Source of the DNA: Slackia heliotrinireducens DSM 20476
Lineage (GTDB): Bacteria; Actinomycetota; Coriobacteriia; Coriobacteriales; Eggerthellaceae
Length of the DNA stretch: 64,000 nucleotides
Assembly: GCF_000023885.1 (NCBI RefSeq)
Contig: NC_013165.1
Coordinates: 1,426,001-1,490,000, forward strand
Direction: 5' to 3'
This document shows, piece by piece, positions 47,964-57,310 of this stretch; positions within the stretch are counted from its first letter, which is position 1; the number at the start of each line of letters is the position of its first letter. Under the pieces are notes generated by a model. That model was not told the DNA's origin and searched no databases. It was given only the letters and a program-made list of their open reading frames with translations. The position numbers and the translations under genes were made by a program.

Positions 47964-49789
47964 TGGCGCAAACCAACAGCCATCCCAGACCCCATGGGCC
48001 CGCGGGCCGCATGATGCCCGGCGAGAAGGCCAAGGACTTCAAGGGCACCGTGGCGAAGCTTCTCAAGTTCATGGCCCAGTTCAAATGGCAAATCGGCCTG
48101 GTCATGCTGTTTGCCGTCGCATCGACCGCCTTCAATGTGGTAGGTCCGAAGGTGCTCTCCACGGCCACGACCGAAATCTTCGAAGGCCTGACGGCGAAAA
48201 TCGCAGGCACGGGCGGCATCGACTTCGCAGCGGTCCGCAACATCCTGCTGATCACGTTCACCATCTACATTCTGTCGTCGCTGTGCAGCTTCGCGCAGGG
48301 CTGGATCATGTCCTATGTGTCGCAGCAGACGGCCTATCTGCTGCGCAAGCGGATCACAGAGAAGTTCGACCGCATGCCCGTGGGCTACTACGAGAAGCAC
48401 GCCACCGGCGACATCCTGTCGCGCATCACCAATGACGTCGATACGCTGGGCATGAGTCTCAACCAGGGCATCACGCAGGTCATTACCAGCACGGTGACCA
48501 TCGTGGGCGTCGTGGCCATGATGCTTTCCATCAACGTGCGCATGACGCTGATCGCCCTGCTCATCGTGCCGGTCACGCTCGTCATCGTGAGCGTCATCGT
48601 CAAGCGCAGCCAGCCGCATTTCTACGCGCAGCAGGAGAATCTGGGCAAGATCAACACCCAGGTGGAGGAAACGTTTTCGGGGCATACCGTGGTGAAGGCG
48701 TTCGGACAGGAAGACCGGGCCATCGAAAGCTTCATGCGCGACAACGACGCGCTGTACGAATCCGCATGGAAGTCGCAGTTCCTAAGCGGCCTCATGATGC
48801 CCATCATGAACTTCGTGGGCAACCTTGCCTATGCCGCGGTGGCAATCGTCGGGGCATACTTCGCCATCGTCGGGGCCATCACGGTGGGCGACATCCAGGC
48901 ATTCATCCAGTATGTGAAGAACTTCACGCAGCCCATCACGCAGCTGGCACAGGTGTCCAACGTGCTCCAGCAGATGGCGGCGGCAGGCGAGCGCATCTTC
49001 GAGTTCTTGGAAGCGCCTGAGGAAGACGTCGATGGCGAGTTTGCGGACCTCGGCGACATGGAGTGCTCCGTCGAATTCGACCACGTGGCCTTCGGCTACG
49101 ACCCGGACAAGCTTGTCATCAAGGACTTCACGGCCAAAGTGGAACCGGGCCAGACTGTGGCGCTTGTCGGGCCGACGGGTGCCGGCAAAACCACGATGGT
49201 GAAGCTGCTCATGCGCTTCTACGACACCAACCACGGTGCCATCCGTATCGGCGGGCACGACATCTCGAAACTGCCGCGCGCCCAGGTCAGAAGCATGTTC
49301 GGCATGGTTCTGCAGGATACGTGGCTGTATGGCGGCACCATCCGCGAGAACATCCGCTTCGGACGGCTGGACGCCACCGACGAAGAAGTCGAGCAGGCTG
49401 CCAAGGCGGCGTTGGCGCACCACTTCATCTGCACGCTGCCGGACGGGTACGACACGGTCATAAACGAAGATGCAAGCAACATCAGCGCTGGTCAGCGACA
49501 GCTGCTCACCATTGCGCGAGCCTTCTGCGCGAACCGCGACATGCTCATTCTGGACGAGGCCACAAGCTCGGTTGACACCCGAACCGAGGCCCGCATCCAA
49601 AAGGCCATGGACAACCTCATGCGCAACCGCACGAGCTTCGTCATCGCACACCGCCTGTCGACCATTCGCAATGCCGACCTTATTCTGGTCATGCGCGAAG
49701 GCGATATCGTCGAGCAGGGCACGCATGACGAGCTGATCGCAGCGGGCGGCTTCTACGCCGACCTCTACGACTCACAGTTCGAGGATTAG
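47963..49789 (+). CDS. Heterodimeric ABC exporter subunit, catalytic half
   Basis: 608 residues. N-terminal ~35 residues are cytoplasmic, followed by six helices and an ABC domain: Walker A 'GPTGAGKTT', signature 'NISAGQRQLLTIARAF', Walker B 'MLILDEATSSVDTRTE' with the catalytic Glu, and H-loop 'VIAHRLSTI'. The signature is ISAGQ where the partner has VSGGQ, so the competent ATP site would combine this Walker B with the partner's signature. That is the usual asymmetry of such dimers. Confidence 0.92.
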   Translation: MAQTNSHPRPHGPAGRMMPGEKAKDFKGTVAKLLKFMAQFKWQIGLVMLFAVASTAFNVVGPKVLSTATTEIFEGLTAKIAGTGGIDFAAVRNILLITFTIYILSSLCSFAQGWIMSYVSQQTAYLLRKRITEKFDRMPVGYYEKHATGDILSRITNDVDTLGMSLNQGITQVITSTVTIVGVVAMMLSINVRMTLIALLIVPVTLVIVSVIVKRSQPHFYAQQENLGKINTQVEETFSGHTVVKAFGQEDRAIESFMRDNDALYESAWKSQFLSGLMMPIMNFVGNLAYAAVAIVGAYFAIVGAITVGDIQAFIQYVKNFTQPITQLAQVSNVLQQMAAAGERIFEFLEAPEEDVDGEFADLGDMECSVEFDHVAFGYDPDKLVIKDFTAKVEPGQTVALVGPTGAGKTTMVKLLMRFYDTNHGAIRIGGHDISKLPRAQVRSMFGMVLQDTWLYGGTIRENIRFGRLDATDEEVEQAAKAALAHHFICTLPDGYDTVINEDASNISAGQRQLLTIARAFCANRDMLILDEATSSVDTRTEARIQKAMDNLMRNRTSFVIAHRLSTIRNADLILVMREGDIVEQGTHDELIAAGGFYADLYDSQFED

Positions 49790-49797
49790 CCGCATTT

Positions 49798-49826
49798 GGG
49801 ACAAGGGGGACAGTCCCCATTGTCCC
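49798..49826. repeat. REP-like palindrome
   Basis: GGGACAAGGGG pairs with CCCCATTGTCCC across GACAGT. Related in form to the REP-like units near the RAYT gene; here it sits 9 bp after the exporter stop codon. Confidence 0.6.
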
Positions 49827-49983
49827 ATTCCGGCTCTGCTGCGGCCCAGGCTTGCGCAACCGGGATCCAATCGGGTTGCGGTGTGTGAAACCTGGTTATA
49901 TCGATTACATCAAACCTTATGGACTGTGGTATCTTATACAGCGTCCTCACCACGACGGGATGAAAAGAAAGGATCCATGCAGC

Positions 49984-50685
49984 ATGACGCAGGAACCCCT
50001 GCATAAAATCGCCGCCTTCGACTTCGACGGAACGCTCATCCAAGGGAACTCCCCGGTTCTACTTGTGCGTTACCTGCAGAAACGCGGCATGCTGGGCAAG
50101 CGCGTCATCGGCAAGATCCTCGCGTGGGCGGCGGCCTACAAGCTGCGCCTGCCGCAGAACGAGGCTTGGGTCCGCGGTCTGGTGTTCACGGCGTTCGAAG
50201 GTCGTCCCCAGGTGGAGGTCGACGCGTTCCTGCGCGATTTCTACGACGATGTCATCCTGGCTCAGAAGCGCTTCCGTCCGGCGGCCGACGCGGCCATCAA
50301 GCTGCTCAAGAGTCGCGGCGTCGAGGTGCTCGTGGTGTCGGCAACCTTCGATCCCATCGTCCAACGCGCACACGAGCTGCACGACTTCGACAAGGTCATC
50401 TGCACCAAGATGAAAGTGGACCACAACGGCAACTACACCATCTGGGTGGACGGCCCCTGCATCGAAGGGTACGAAAAAGTCAAAGCCATCAGAAAGTACG
50501 GCGACAAGACCTACGGCAAGGGCAACTGGGAGCTGGTCGCGGCATTCGGCGACCACCATTCCGACCGCCCCATGCTGTCCATGGCGAAGGAGCCCTACGC
50601 CATCAGCCCCGACAACCCGCTGCGTCGCGAAGCGGCCCGCAGGGGTTGGACCATTCTGGATTGGGATATCGACGTCGAGAAGTAG
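49984..50685 (+). CDS. HAD-IB family phosphatase (SerB-like)
   Basis: 233 residues from ATG 49984 (AAAGGA upstream). HAD motif I 'AAFDFDGTLIQGN', motif II 'VEVLVVSATFDPI', and motif IV 'AAFGDHHSDRPML'. The HAD-IB group includes phosphoserine phosphatases and phosphatases of phosphatidylglycerophosphate type. 'GYEKVKAIRKYG' is a typical third-motif region. The substrate is not determinable here. It is separated from the exporter by a REP-like palindrome and is probably transcribed alone. Confidence 0.85.
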   Translation: MTQEPLHKIAAFDFDGTLIQGNSPVLLVRYLQKRGMLGKRVIGKILAWAAAYKLRLPQNEAWVRGLVFTAFEGRPQVEVDAFLRDFYDDVILAQKRFRPAADAAIKLLKSRGVEVLVVSATFDPIVQRAHELHDFDKVICTKMKVDHNGNYTIWVDGPCIEGYEKVKAIRKYGDKTYGKGNWELVAAFGDHHSDRPMLSMAKEPYAISPDNPLRREAARRGWTILDWDIDVEK

Positions 50686-50811
50686 TTCGTTCCGCGTTGT
50701 TTACCAAGCCTTTCTCGAACGTTTACGGTTTGTTAATCGCAAACCGTCACTATCTGTTAATGTTTAGGTGTACCATTTTGACAGGTGATTACGAAACGGA
50801 GGTGGGCACAC

Positions 50812-52398
50812 ATGTTCGATACGACCAATGAAGACTCCCATAGCGCCCACGAATTCAACCACGCGAACGAAGCCCACAAGGCGCAGGACAGCGGCGACAT
50901 CCGGCTGGCCGTGCACCTGTATCTGGCGGCGTTCGAAGAGGCCTCGGCCGATGGCGGCGAACCCGACCAGAGCGACATCGACAACCTCCGCACTGCGTTG
51001 GAGCTGGCCTTCGACCAGAAGGAACGCTCCTTGGCCGAACACATCTACGACCGGCTCGAGCCGTACATGACCGATGAGGAGCTGGGCACCTACGAGGTGC
51101 GCCTGCAGAACCTGGCCTTGGACAAGCTGTCCGAGTACGGTATATCCCGCACCGAGCTTGAGAACGTGGCCGACATGATCTCCGACGAGATCGGTGCTTC
51201 GGTCAAGCTCAGGTCCGTCACGCCCATCGCGCATATCGAGGCGGAGGCCGAAGTCATCGACGACGATGAGCCGGAAGATGACGAAGAAACCCCGCAGCTA
51301 GAGGACGTTGTTCCCTCCATCGAGGACTTCATGAAGAACCCGCAGCAGGCCATGGAGCGCATTGCCGGCGCCATCATGGGAGCCGCCCAAGGCGACGACC
51401 AGCAAGCCGCCAAGGCTCCTGAAAAAAATGCGCGCAAGAACAACGTGTTCGATTTCAGCAGCTTGGTGGGGTTTGACGCGGCCATCGAGGCAGCCCACGG
51501 CGTCGGGCTCTGCGTGGGCAACGACCCGGCTTACACCGAACTCATCAAAGAACTGAAGGCCAAGCACGGCGTCGACGGTCTGAGCGGTGCGGGAAGCTTC
51601 ATCGTGCGCACCTCTTCGCGCGACGACGCCAGCCACTTCATGGATGCCGTTGTGGGCGAACTGGGCTATCCGGCCATGCGCGTGTCCATGGTAGACGCGG
51701 GCGCCGGCGTGCCGGTGCTTCAGGTGAACGTGTCCTCCGACCGTCATCCGCGATTCAGCCAGGGCCGATTCCAGTTCGACACCCCCAGCACCTTGGTGCT
51801 TGACGACGTCGACCTGTGGGCTCCGCAGCTGCTCGAAATGTGCCTTGCCAGCGAAGTTGAGGACCAGCAGGTAGCAGCCTCCATCCGTCAGGCGCGCGAA
51901 AGCATCTGCATGCTGAAGGGCGCCGTCGAGAACCCGGGCATCACCGTGGTGGCGTCTGTGGGAAGCGACATGCCTGACAGCCAGGCACTCAACGAGCTGC
52001 TCTATCCCATGCGGATCGTGGACATCTACATGCCCACCGACCAGGAGCGCCGCGACATCTGGGACCAGCTGGCCGACCGTCATCCGTCCATGCGCTGCCT
52101 CAACAGGCAGAAGCTTACCGAGCTGTCGCGCAACCTGTCCCGCTGCGAGCTGCAGCTGGTGGCCCGCGACTCGCTCGAGGACGCCTATCGGGCGGGCCTC
52201 AGGGCGCATCGCTACGTGCCCGTCACCCCGGACATCGTGTTCGAACGTCTGGCAAGCATGCAGCCCCTCGATTCCGAGGAGTTCAGCAGCCTGAAGGAGG
52301 CCGTGGTTCAGGAGTTCCGCGCGGGAATCGAAGACCTGGAGAAGGAACTGTCCCTGCTGGAGCCCGGCGAGGGGACGGACGCGCCTTCCGCCCAGTAG
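50812..52398 (+). CDS. AAA-like ATPase fold lacking a P-loop, function unknown
   Basis: 528 residues from ATG 50812 (CGGAGGTGGG upstream). The first ~110 residues look like helical repeats ('LAVHLYLAAFEEASADGG'). An acidic linker ('EVIDDDEPEDDEETPQLEDV') follows. The C-terminal ~300 residues have an AAA+ layout: the Walker A position reads 'GAGSFIVRTSSRDDASHF' with no GxxxxGK[ST], Walker B-like 'STLVLDDVDLW' is kept, then 'GITVVASVGSDMPDS' (sensor I) and a helical lid. ATP hydrolysis therefore seems unlikely; a structural or adaptor role is possible. The gene ends ~150 bp before mutY. Confidence 0.6.
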   Translation: MFDTTNEDSHSAHEFNHANEAHKAQDSGDIRLAVHLYLAAFEEASADGGEPDQSDIDNLRTALELAFDQKERSLAEHIYDRLEPYMTDEELGTYEVRLQNLALDKLSEYGISRTELENVADMISDEIGASVKLRSVTPIAHIEAEAEVIDDDEPEDDEETPQLEDVVPSIEDFMKNPQQAMERIAGAIMGAAQGDDQQAAKAPEKNARKNNVFDFSSLVGFDAAIEAAHGVGLCVGNDPAYTELIKELKAKHGVDGLSGAGSFIVRTSSRDDASHFMDAVVGELGYPAMRVSMVDAGAGVPVLQVNVSSDRHPRFSQGRFQFDTPSTLVLDDVDLWAPQLLEMCLASEVEDQQVAASIRQARESICMLKGAVENPGITVVASVGSDMPDSQALNELLYPMRIVDIYMPTDQERRDIWDQLADRHPSMRCLNRQKLTELSRNLSRCELQLVARDSLEDAYRAGLRAHRYVPVTPDIVFERLASMQPLDSEEFSSLKEAVVQEFRAGIEDLEKELSLLEPGEGTDAPSAQ

Positions 52399-52550
52399 GC
52401 GGGTTCGCGCTTCAATACTGAAACGCCCGACGTCGCGTGCCAGTGGTGCGCGACGTCTTGTTCGTAAGGCGGCCCTGGGTTTGCGCGCCGCGCACATGGC
52501 GCTCGCAAAAACCGGCAGTCCGCAAGCCGCAAGACCGAGAGGGGATTGGC

Positions 52551-53405
52551 GTGGCGCCGACACCCACCACATCTGAACTGCACGCATTCGTCCAGCTCGT
52601 CCGCGAGGAGGGAAAGCGCCTGTATCGCGATTTGCCATGGCGCGATACCCGTGATCCTTACGCCATATGGATTTCGGAAGTTATGCTGCAGCAGACCCAG
52701 GTGCCCCGGGTGCTCACGCGTTGGGAGCGCTTCATGACGCGATTCCCTACGGTCGACGCGCTTTCCGCCGCCGCATCCGCCGACGTGCTTGAGGAATGGC
52801 AAGGCATGGGCTACAATCGCCGCGCGCTGGCTCTCAAGCGGGCCGCCGACATATGCTCAGCCGATTTCGCAGGCGCCCTGCCGAAAACCCATGACGAGCT
52901 TATCGGTCTGCCTGGCATCGGGCCCTCCACGGCTGCAGGCATCCTGGCCTTCGCCTACGACGAGCCTTCTATATATATTGAAACGAACGTGCGCGCGGTG
53001 TTCATCCATCATTTCTTTCCAGAAAGCGACAGCGTATCTGACAAGGAGATCCGCCCGCTGGTGGAGGCGTGCTGCCCAGATTCGGACGTGCGCGGCTGGT
53101 ACTACGCGCTTCTGGACTACGGCGCATGGCTCAAAAAGGAGTTTGTCAATCCGACACGCGCGGCCAAGGCATACACGCGCCAAAGCGCCTTCGAAGGCTC
53201 CCGCCGTCAGAAACGTGCCTGGTTGGTGCGGCAGGTCATGGCGACCGACGGCGTTTCGTCGGAAACGCTGCTGATCCAGCTGAATTCCCATGAACTGGAA
53301 GAGGGAAGAGACAGTGTAGATGCGGACGTGTTCGCTTCCATCATGGCCGATCTGCAGCGGGAAGGATTCGTGCGTTTGGACGGCGATTCGTGGCGCATCG
53401 CGTAA
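52551..53405 (+). CDS. mutY: Adenine DNA glycosylase MutY, Fe-S-cluster-less form
   Basis: 284 residues from GTG 52551 (GAGAGGGGA upstream). The N-terminal catalytic region is typical: 'PWRDTRDPYAIWISEVMLQQ' followed by 'TQVPRV' with the catalytic Glu, the HhH 'LIGLPGIGPSTAAGILAFAY', and the 'IYIETNVRAV' Asp/Asn position, where Asn-Val follows. The four-cysteine cluster (C-x6-C-x2-C-x5-C) that should follow 'DYGAWLKKEFVNPT' is absent; the segment reads RAAKAYTRQSAFEGSRRQ. The C-terminal 8-oxoG-reading NUDIX-like domain is also missing, replaced by a short winged-helix-like end. It removes A mispaired with 8-oxoG if still active. Confidence 0.8.
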   Translation: MAPTPTTSELHAFVQLVREEGKRLYRDLPWRDTRDPYAIWISEVMLQQTQVPRVLTRWERFMTRFPTVDALSAAASADVLEEWQGMGYNRRALALKRAADICSADFAGALPKTHDELIGLPGIGPSTAAGILAFAYDEPSIYIETNVRAVFIHHFFPESDSVSDKEIRPLVEACCPDSDVRGWYYALLDYGAWLKKEFVNPTRAAKAYTRQSAFEGSRRQKRAWLVRQVMATDGVSSETLLIQLNSHELEEGRDSVDADVFASIMADLQREGFVRLDGDSWRIA

Positions 53406-53528
53406 TCTTCGGCACACCTGAAGCATCCCTTATAAGTTACCCCCGGCAACTCCGTAATTTTCGATATTTCTACCGTCATTTGGACCATCATGTTGTGGAA
53501 ACTGTTGTAGGGCGGTCTCTAGATATGG

Positions 53529-53537
53529 TGCTATACT
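53529..53537 (+). promoter_or_regulatory. Extended -10 promoter of rubrerythrin
   Basis: TG-C-TATACT at 53529-53537, about 60 bp before the rubrerythrin start. No strong -35 box, as usual for extended -10 promoters. Confidence 0.55.
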
Positions 53538-53596
53538 GATTTCGTGTAAACATCACATTCAGATGGTTGCAATATGACCGACAACAGGGGGTAGCT

Positions 53597-54136
53597 ATGG
53601 ATCTCAAAGGTTCTAAAACCGAGAAAAACCTGATGTATGCATTCGCAGGTGAGGCGCAGGCCCACACTAAGTATCAGTATTACGCATCCCAGGCCAAGAA
53701 GGACGGATATGTCCAGATCCAGAACATCTTCCTGGAAACGGCCAAGAACGAGAAAGAGCACGCCAAGCTGTGGTTCAAAGCACTTCACGGGGGCGTCGTC
53801 CCCAGCACCCTTGAGAATCTGGAGGACGCCGCCAACGGTGAACATGAGGAATGGACCGACATGTACGCCGAGTTCGCAGCCACTGCCCGCGAAGAAGGGT
53901 TCGAGGATCTGGCCGAGCTGTTCGACGGCGTTGCCGGTGTTGAGAAGGAACACGAGGAGCGTTACCGCAAGCTGATCGAGCGCATCAACAACGGTGAAGT
54001 GTTCAAGCGTGGCGAAGTGTACGCGTGGAAGTGCAACAACTGCGGGCACATCCACATCGGCACCGAGCCGCCGGAAGTGTGCCCCGTATGCAACCATCCC
54101 CAGGCGCACTTCGAGATTCGTTCCGAGAATTATTAA
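53597..54136 (+). CDS. rbr: Rubrerythrin
   Basis: 179 residues from ATG 53597 (AGGGGG upstream). N-terminal four-helix diiron domain with '[17 protein letters not shown]', '[13 protein letters not shown]' and '[13 protein letters not shown]' supplying Glu/His ligands; C-terminal rubredoxin-like FeS4 domain '[11 protein letters not shown]' and '[11 protein letters not shown]'. It reduces hydrogen peroxide in anaerobes, with electrons from rubredoxin or NADH. Fits an oxygen-sensitive host with a hydrogenase just downstream. Confidence 0.95.
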   Translation: MDLKGSKTEKNLMYAFAGEAQAHTKYQYYASQAKKDGYVQIQNIFLETAKNEKEHAKLWFKALHGGVVPSTLENLEDAANGEHEEWTDMYAEFAATAREEGFEDLAELFDGVAGVEKEHEERYRKLIERINNGEVFKRGEVYAWKCNNCGHIHIGTEPPEVCPVCNHPQAHFEIRSENY

Positions 54137-54430
54137 TACCTGGGACGGTGGTAACACTCTTGCGGAGTTCAAGTGCATAAATATGCACATCCCCGAAAGT
54201 TTTTTGCCAACCGCGTTAATTTTTTACACTATGGGTATTATGTCCAATTGATTTTAGCCGTCTAATGGGTGGGCGGTTGAATGTGCGGAAGCAATTCCGC
54301 AAAGGGGGATTCGTGAATGGTCCGAAAGCGCTTTTGTGGGGAGTGCCGAAGGGGTGTCCAACGTATCTCGAAAAATAGTGATATTGGTGAGTCGGAAGGC
54401 TCACCGCCAGTGTGTCTAGGAGGTGTACAC
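54137..54430 (+). promoter_or_regulatory. Leader region of the hydrogenase operon
   Basis: 294 bp with several small hairpins: GTGCAT-AAAT-ATGCAC near 54172, GCGGAA-GCAA-TTCCGC near 54284, and GGTGAG-TCGGAAGG-CTCACC just before the ribosome site. A TACACTATG segment near 54226 may be a -10 box. No recognised riboswitch. Confidence 0.35.
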
Positions 54431-55672
54431 ATGGACAATCAGGCAACCGCTTCTCGTGCTGAGAACATCCTGTCGGCTCGCGGCGTTTCTCGTCGTAGCT
54501 TCATGAAGATGTGCGGCACAGTCGCGGTCATGGCCGGACTTGGTCAAGCTGCTGCTCCGCGCGTTGCAGAGGCTCTTGAACAGTCGGTCATCGGCGCCAC
54601 CGAGGGCAACCTTTTCCCGGTCATCTGGATTGAAGGTGCGTCCTGCACAGGCTGCACGGAGTCGTTCGCACAATCCGCCGACCCCGATCCTGCATCCGTC
54701 GTGCTCGAGCTCATCTCTTGCAACTACTGCGAGACCTTGAGCGCTGCGGCAGGTCACAGCATGGAACTTGCCAAAGAGCAGACCATTCAGGCCGGTAATT
54801 ACATCCTCGTGTACGAGGGTGCCATTACCCGCGCATTCGACGGCTGGTCGCTGCGCGTCGCCGAAGAAACCGGCATTGAGATCCTGAAGCATGCGGCCGA
54901 GAACGCCGCAGCCGTCGTGGCTGCCGGCTCTTGCGCCGTCAACGGTGGCTGGCTTGCCGCCGACCCCAATCCTGCCGACGCCTGCGGCGTGCAGGAAATC
55001 TTGACCGAGGCGGGCATCGCGACTCCCGTCATCAACATTCCGGGCTGCCCTGTGAACCCGGAAAACCTTGTGGCAACCCTCGTTTCCGTCATCCTGCTGG
55101 GCCAGGTTCCCGAGCTTGATGGCGAAGGCAAGCCCAAGGCCATGTTCAACCAGACCATCCACGACAACTGCGAGCGTCGCGGCCACTTCGAGAACGGCGA
55201 ATTCGTCTACGAGTTCGGTTCCGAGGAAGAGGCTTTGGGCTACTGTCTGTATCCGCTCGGCTGCCGTGGTCCCCAGACCTATGCCAACTGCTCCGTCGTT
55301 CGTTGGAACGCCGGCGTCAGCTGGTGCGTCGCATCCGGTGCTCCCTGCATCGGCTGCTGCGAGGCCAACCCGAACAATCCGTCCCAGAACTGGGTCCAGG
55401 TCAACACGCCGTTCTACAAGCGTCATCGCACGCTGCGCATCGGCAACTTCATCTTCCAGCCGACCACCGTCGCTGCGGGCCTCACGGCCATCGTCGCCGG
55501 CGCTCTGGTCATCCACGGCTTCGGCATGAAGGCCGCCGGCCGCGCTCCTCACGGCGCCGACTTCGAGGACATCCGCGTTTGGGACGCCAAGCATCTGGAT
55601 CAGTCTGTCGGCCAGTATGATGAAGCTGTCATCGCGGCCGCCAAGGAAGCTCAGAAGGGAGGCAAGAACTAA
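54431..55672 (+). CDS. [NiFe]-hydrogenase small subunit, Tat-exported
   Basis: 413 residues from ATG 54431 (CTAGGAGGTG upstream). Twin-arginine signal 'VSRRSFMKMCGTVAVMAG'; Fe-S ligands in 'WIEGASCTGCTESFAQS', 'VVAAGSCAVNGGW', 'NIPGCPVNPENLVATL', and the distal clusters in 'CLYPLGCRGPQTYANC' and 'WCVASGAPCIGCCE'. A C-terminal hydrophobic helix ('GLTAIVAGALVIHGF') anchors the complex to the membrane. This is a group 1 uptake-type enzyme passing electrons to the cytochrome b subunit. The stop codon overlaps the large-subunit start. Confidence 0.93.
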   Translation: MDNQATASRAENILSARGVSRRSFMKMCGTVAVMAGLGQAAAPRVAEALEQSVIGATEGNLFPVIWIEGASCTGCTESFAQSADPDPASVVLELISCNYCETLSAAAGHSMELAKEQTIQAGNYILVYEGAITRAFDGWSLRVAEETGIEILKHAAENAAAVVAAGSCAVNGGWLAADPNPADACGVQEILTEAGIATPVINIPGCPVNPENLVATLVSVILLGQVPELDGEGKPKAMFNQTIHDNCERRGHFENGEFVYEFGSEEEALGYCLYPLGCRGPQTYANCSVVRWNAGVSWCVASGAPCIGCCEANPNNPSQNWVQVNTPFYKRHRTLRIGNFIFQPTTVAAGLTAIVAGALVIHGFGMKAAGRAPHGADFEDIRVWDAKHLDQSVGQYDEAVIAAAKEAQKGGKN

Positions 55673-57309
55673 TGACTCGTTCCGTTATCGACCCGATCAC
55701 TCGAATCGAAGGTCACCTTCGCGCCGAGATGGAAGTCACCAATGGCGTTGTCACCGACGCTTGGGTGTCTGGCGGATCCTTCCGCGGCATGGAGCTCGTT
55801 GTTCGCAATCGCCGTCCTGAAGATGCTGCCCAGATCGTCCAGCGCATTTGCGGTGTTTGCCCCGTTTCTCACGCGCACGCGTCTACCATCGCTGCCGAGA
55901 GGGCTTACGGCATCACCATTCCGAACAATGCCCGCATCATCCGTAACATGCTGGAGGGCGCTCAGTTCCTGCACAGCCACATCCTGTGGTTCTACAACCT
56001 GGCCGGTCTCGACTACGTCAACCCGATCAACGCCCTGAAGGCCAAGATCGGCGACACGTATGACCTGGCCGAGCAGCTGGGTACCGAAGGTGCCGATTTC
56101 GCCGGTCTGCAGGACCGCCTGAAGGCGTTCGCAGACAACGGCCAGCTGTCCATCTTCTCCGGCAACTGGTTCGACACCGGCGAGTACAACCTGACTCCCG
56201 AAGCCGACCTTATCCTGACCGCCCATTACCTGGAGGCCCTCGAGATGCAGGCTGCTGCATCCCGCATCTCCGGCATCCTCGGCGGCAAGATGCCCCACGT
56301 CATGACGCTGGTTCCCGGCGGCACCATGTTCGTGCCCACGGCTGAGAACCTGGATGACCTCAAGGGCCTCATCGATAAGATCTACAACTGGGTGTATGCA
56401 ACCCTGCTGCCCGACACGCTTGCTGTCGCGCAGTTCTATCCCGAGGCCGCCACGTTCGGCCAGGGCGTCGGCCGCTACGGCGCCTGGGGCGTGTTCGAGG
56501 CTCCTTCCTTCGAGTACAACGAGCGCTACCTGCCCGCTGGCATCCTCGAGGCCGACGGCACCCTCAACGACATCGACGAGTCCAAGATCACCGAATACGT
56601 CGGTCACTCCTGGTACGAGGGCGACAAGGACCTGCCGCCGTTCGAGCAGGGCGTTCACCCCGCGTACACGGAATACAACGTCGAAGACCGTTACACCTGG
56701 AACAAGTGCCCGCGTTACGACGGCAAGCCGCTGGAAGCCGGCGGTCTGTCCCGTCTGCTGGTCGCCTACAAGCGCGGCGTCCCGTTCGTCGTCGAGTACG
56801 TCGACCAGGTCATCACGGCGTTGGGTGGCAAGAAGGGCGATTACTCCATCCTGCAGAACACCCTGGGCCGTACCGCTGCCCGTCAGATCGAGACCATGTA
56901 CATCGCTCAGCTCATGAAGGATTGGCTGAACGAGCTGGTCGAGGGCCTCAAGGGCGGCGACTCCACGTTCTTCGTGGATCACGACGCCAAGCAGGGCGAA
57001 GGCACGGGCTTCTGGGAAGCTCCGCGCGGCGCTCTGTATCACTCCGAGAAAGTCAAGAAGGGCCTGGTCGACGATTACCAGATCATCATTCCGACGACCT
57101 GGAACATCGCTCCTCTGGATCCCGACGGAAACCACGGCCCGATGGAGCAGGCGCTCATCGGCGTGCCTGTGGCCGACGTCGAGAAGCCTATCAACGCTCT
57201 TCGTACGGTTCACAGCTTCGACCCCTGCACCGCTTGCGCAGTTCACGTGGTCGAGCCTGCGACCGGCAAGTCCTTCCAGACCGTTACCAGCCCTTGGGGG
57301 GTGAAGTAA
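55672..57309 (+). CDS. [NiFe]-hydrogenase large subunit
   Basis: 545 residues. L1 motif 'RICGVCPVSHAHAS' (~residues 60-73) and L2 'FDPCTACAVHVV' near residue 522 provide the four cysteines that bind the NiFe centre; 'DPITRIEGHLR' opens the protein. After the L2 histidine a 20-residue tail ends in SPWGVK, which a maturation protease would remove. That protease and the hyp genes are not in the window. Co-exported with the small subunit. Confidence 0.95.
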   Translation: MTRSVIDPITRIEGHLRAEMEVTNGVVTDAWVSGGSFRGMELVVRNRRPEDAAQIVQRICGVCPVSHAHASTIAAERAYGITIPNNARIIRNMLEGAQFLHSHILWFYNLAGLDYVNPINALKAKIGDTYDLAEQLGTEGADFAGLQDRLKAFADNGQLSIFSGNWFDTGEYNLTPEADLILTAHYLEALEMQAAASRISGILGGKMPHVMTLVPGGTMFVPTAENLDDLKGLIDKIYNWVYATLLPDTLAVAQFYPEAATFGQGVGRYGAWGVFEAPSFEYNERYLPAGILEADGTLNDIDESKITEYVGHSWYEGDKDLPPFEQGVHPAYTEYNVEDRYTWNKCPRYDGKPLEAGGLSRLLVAYKRGVPFVVEYVDQVITALGGKKGDYSILQNTLGRTAARQIETMYIAQLMKDWLNELVEGLKGGDSTFFVDHDAKQGEGTGFWEAPRGALYHSEKVKKGLVDDYQIIIPTTWNIAPLDPDGNHGPMEQALIGVPVADVEKPINALRTVHSFDPCTACAVHVVEPATGKSFQTVTSPWGVK

Positions 57310-57310
57310 G

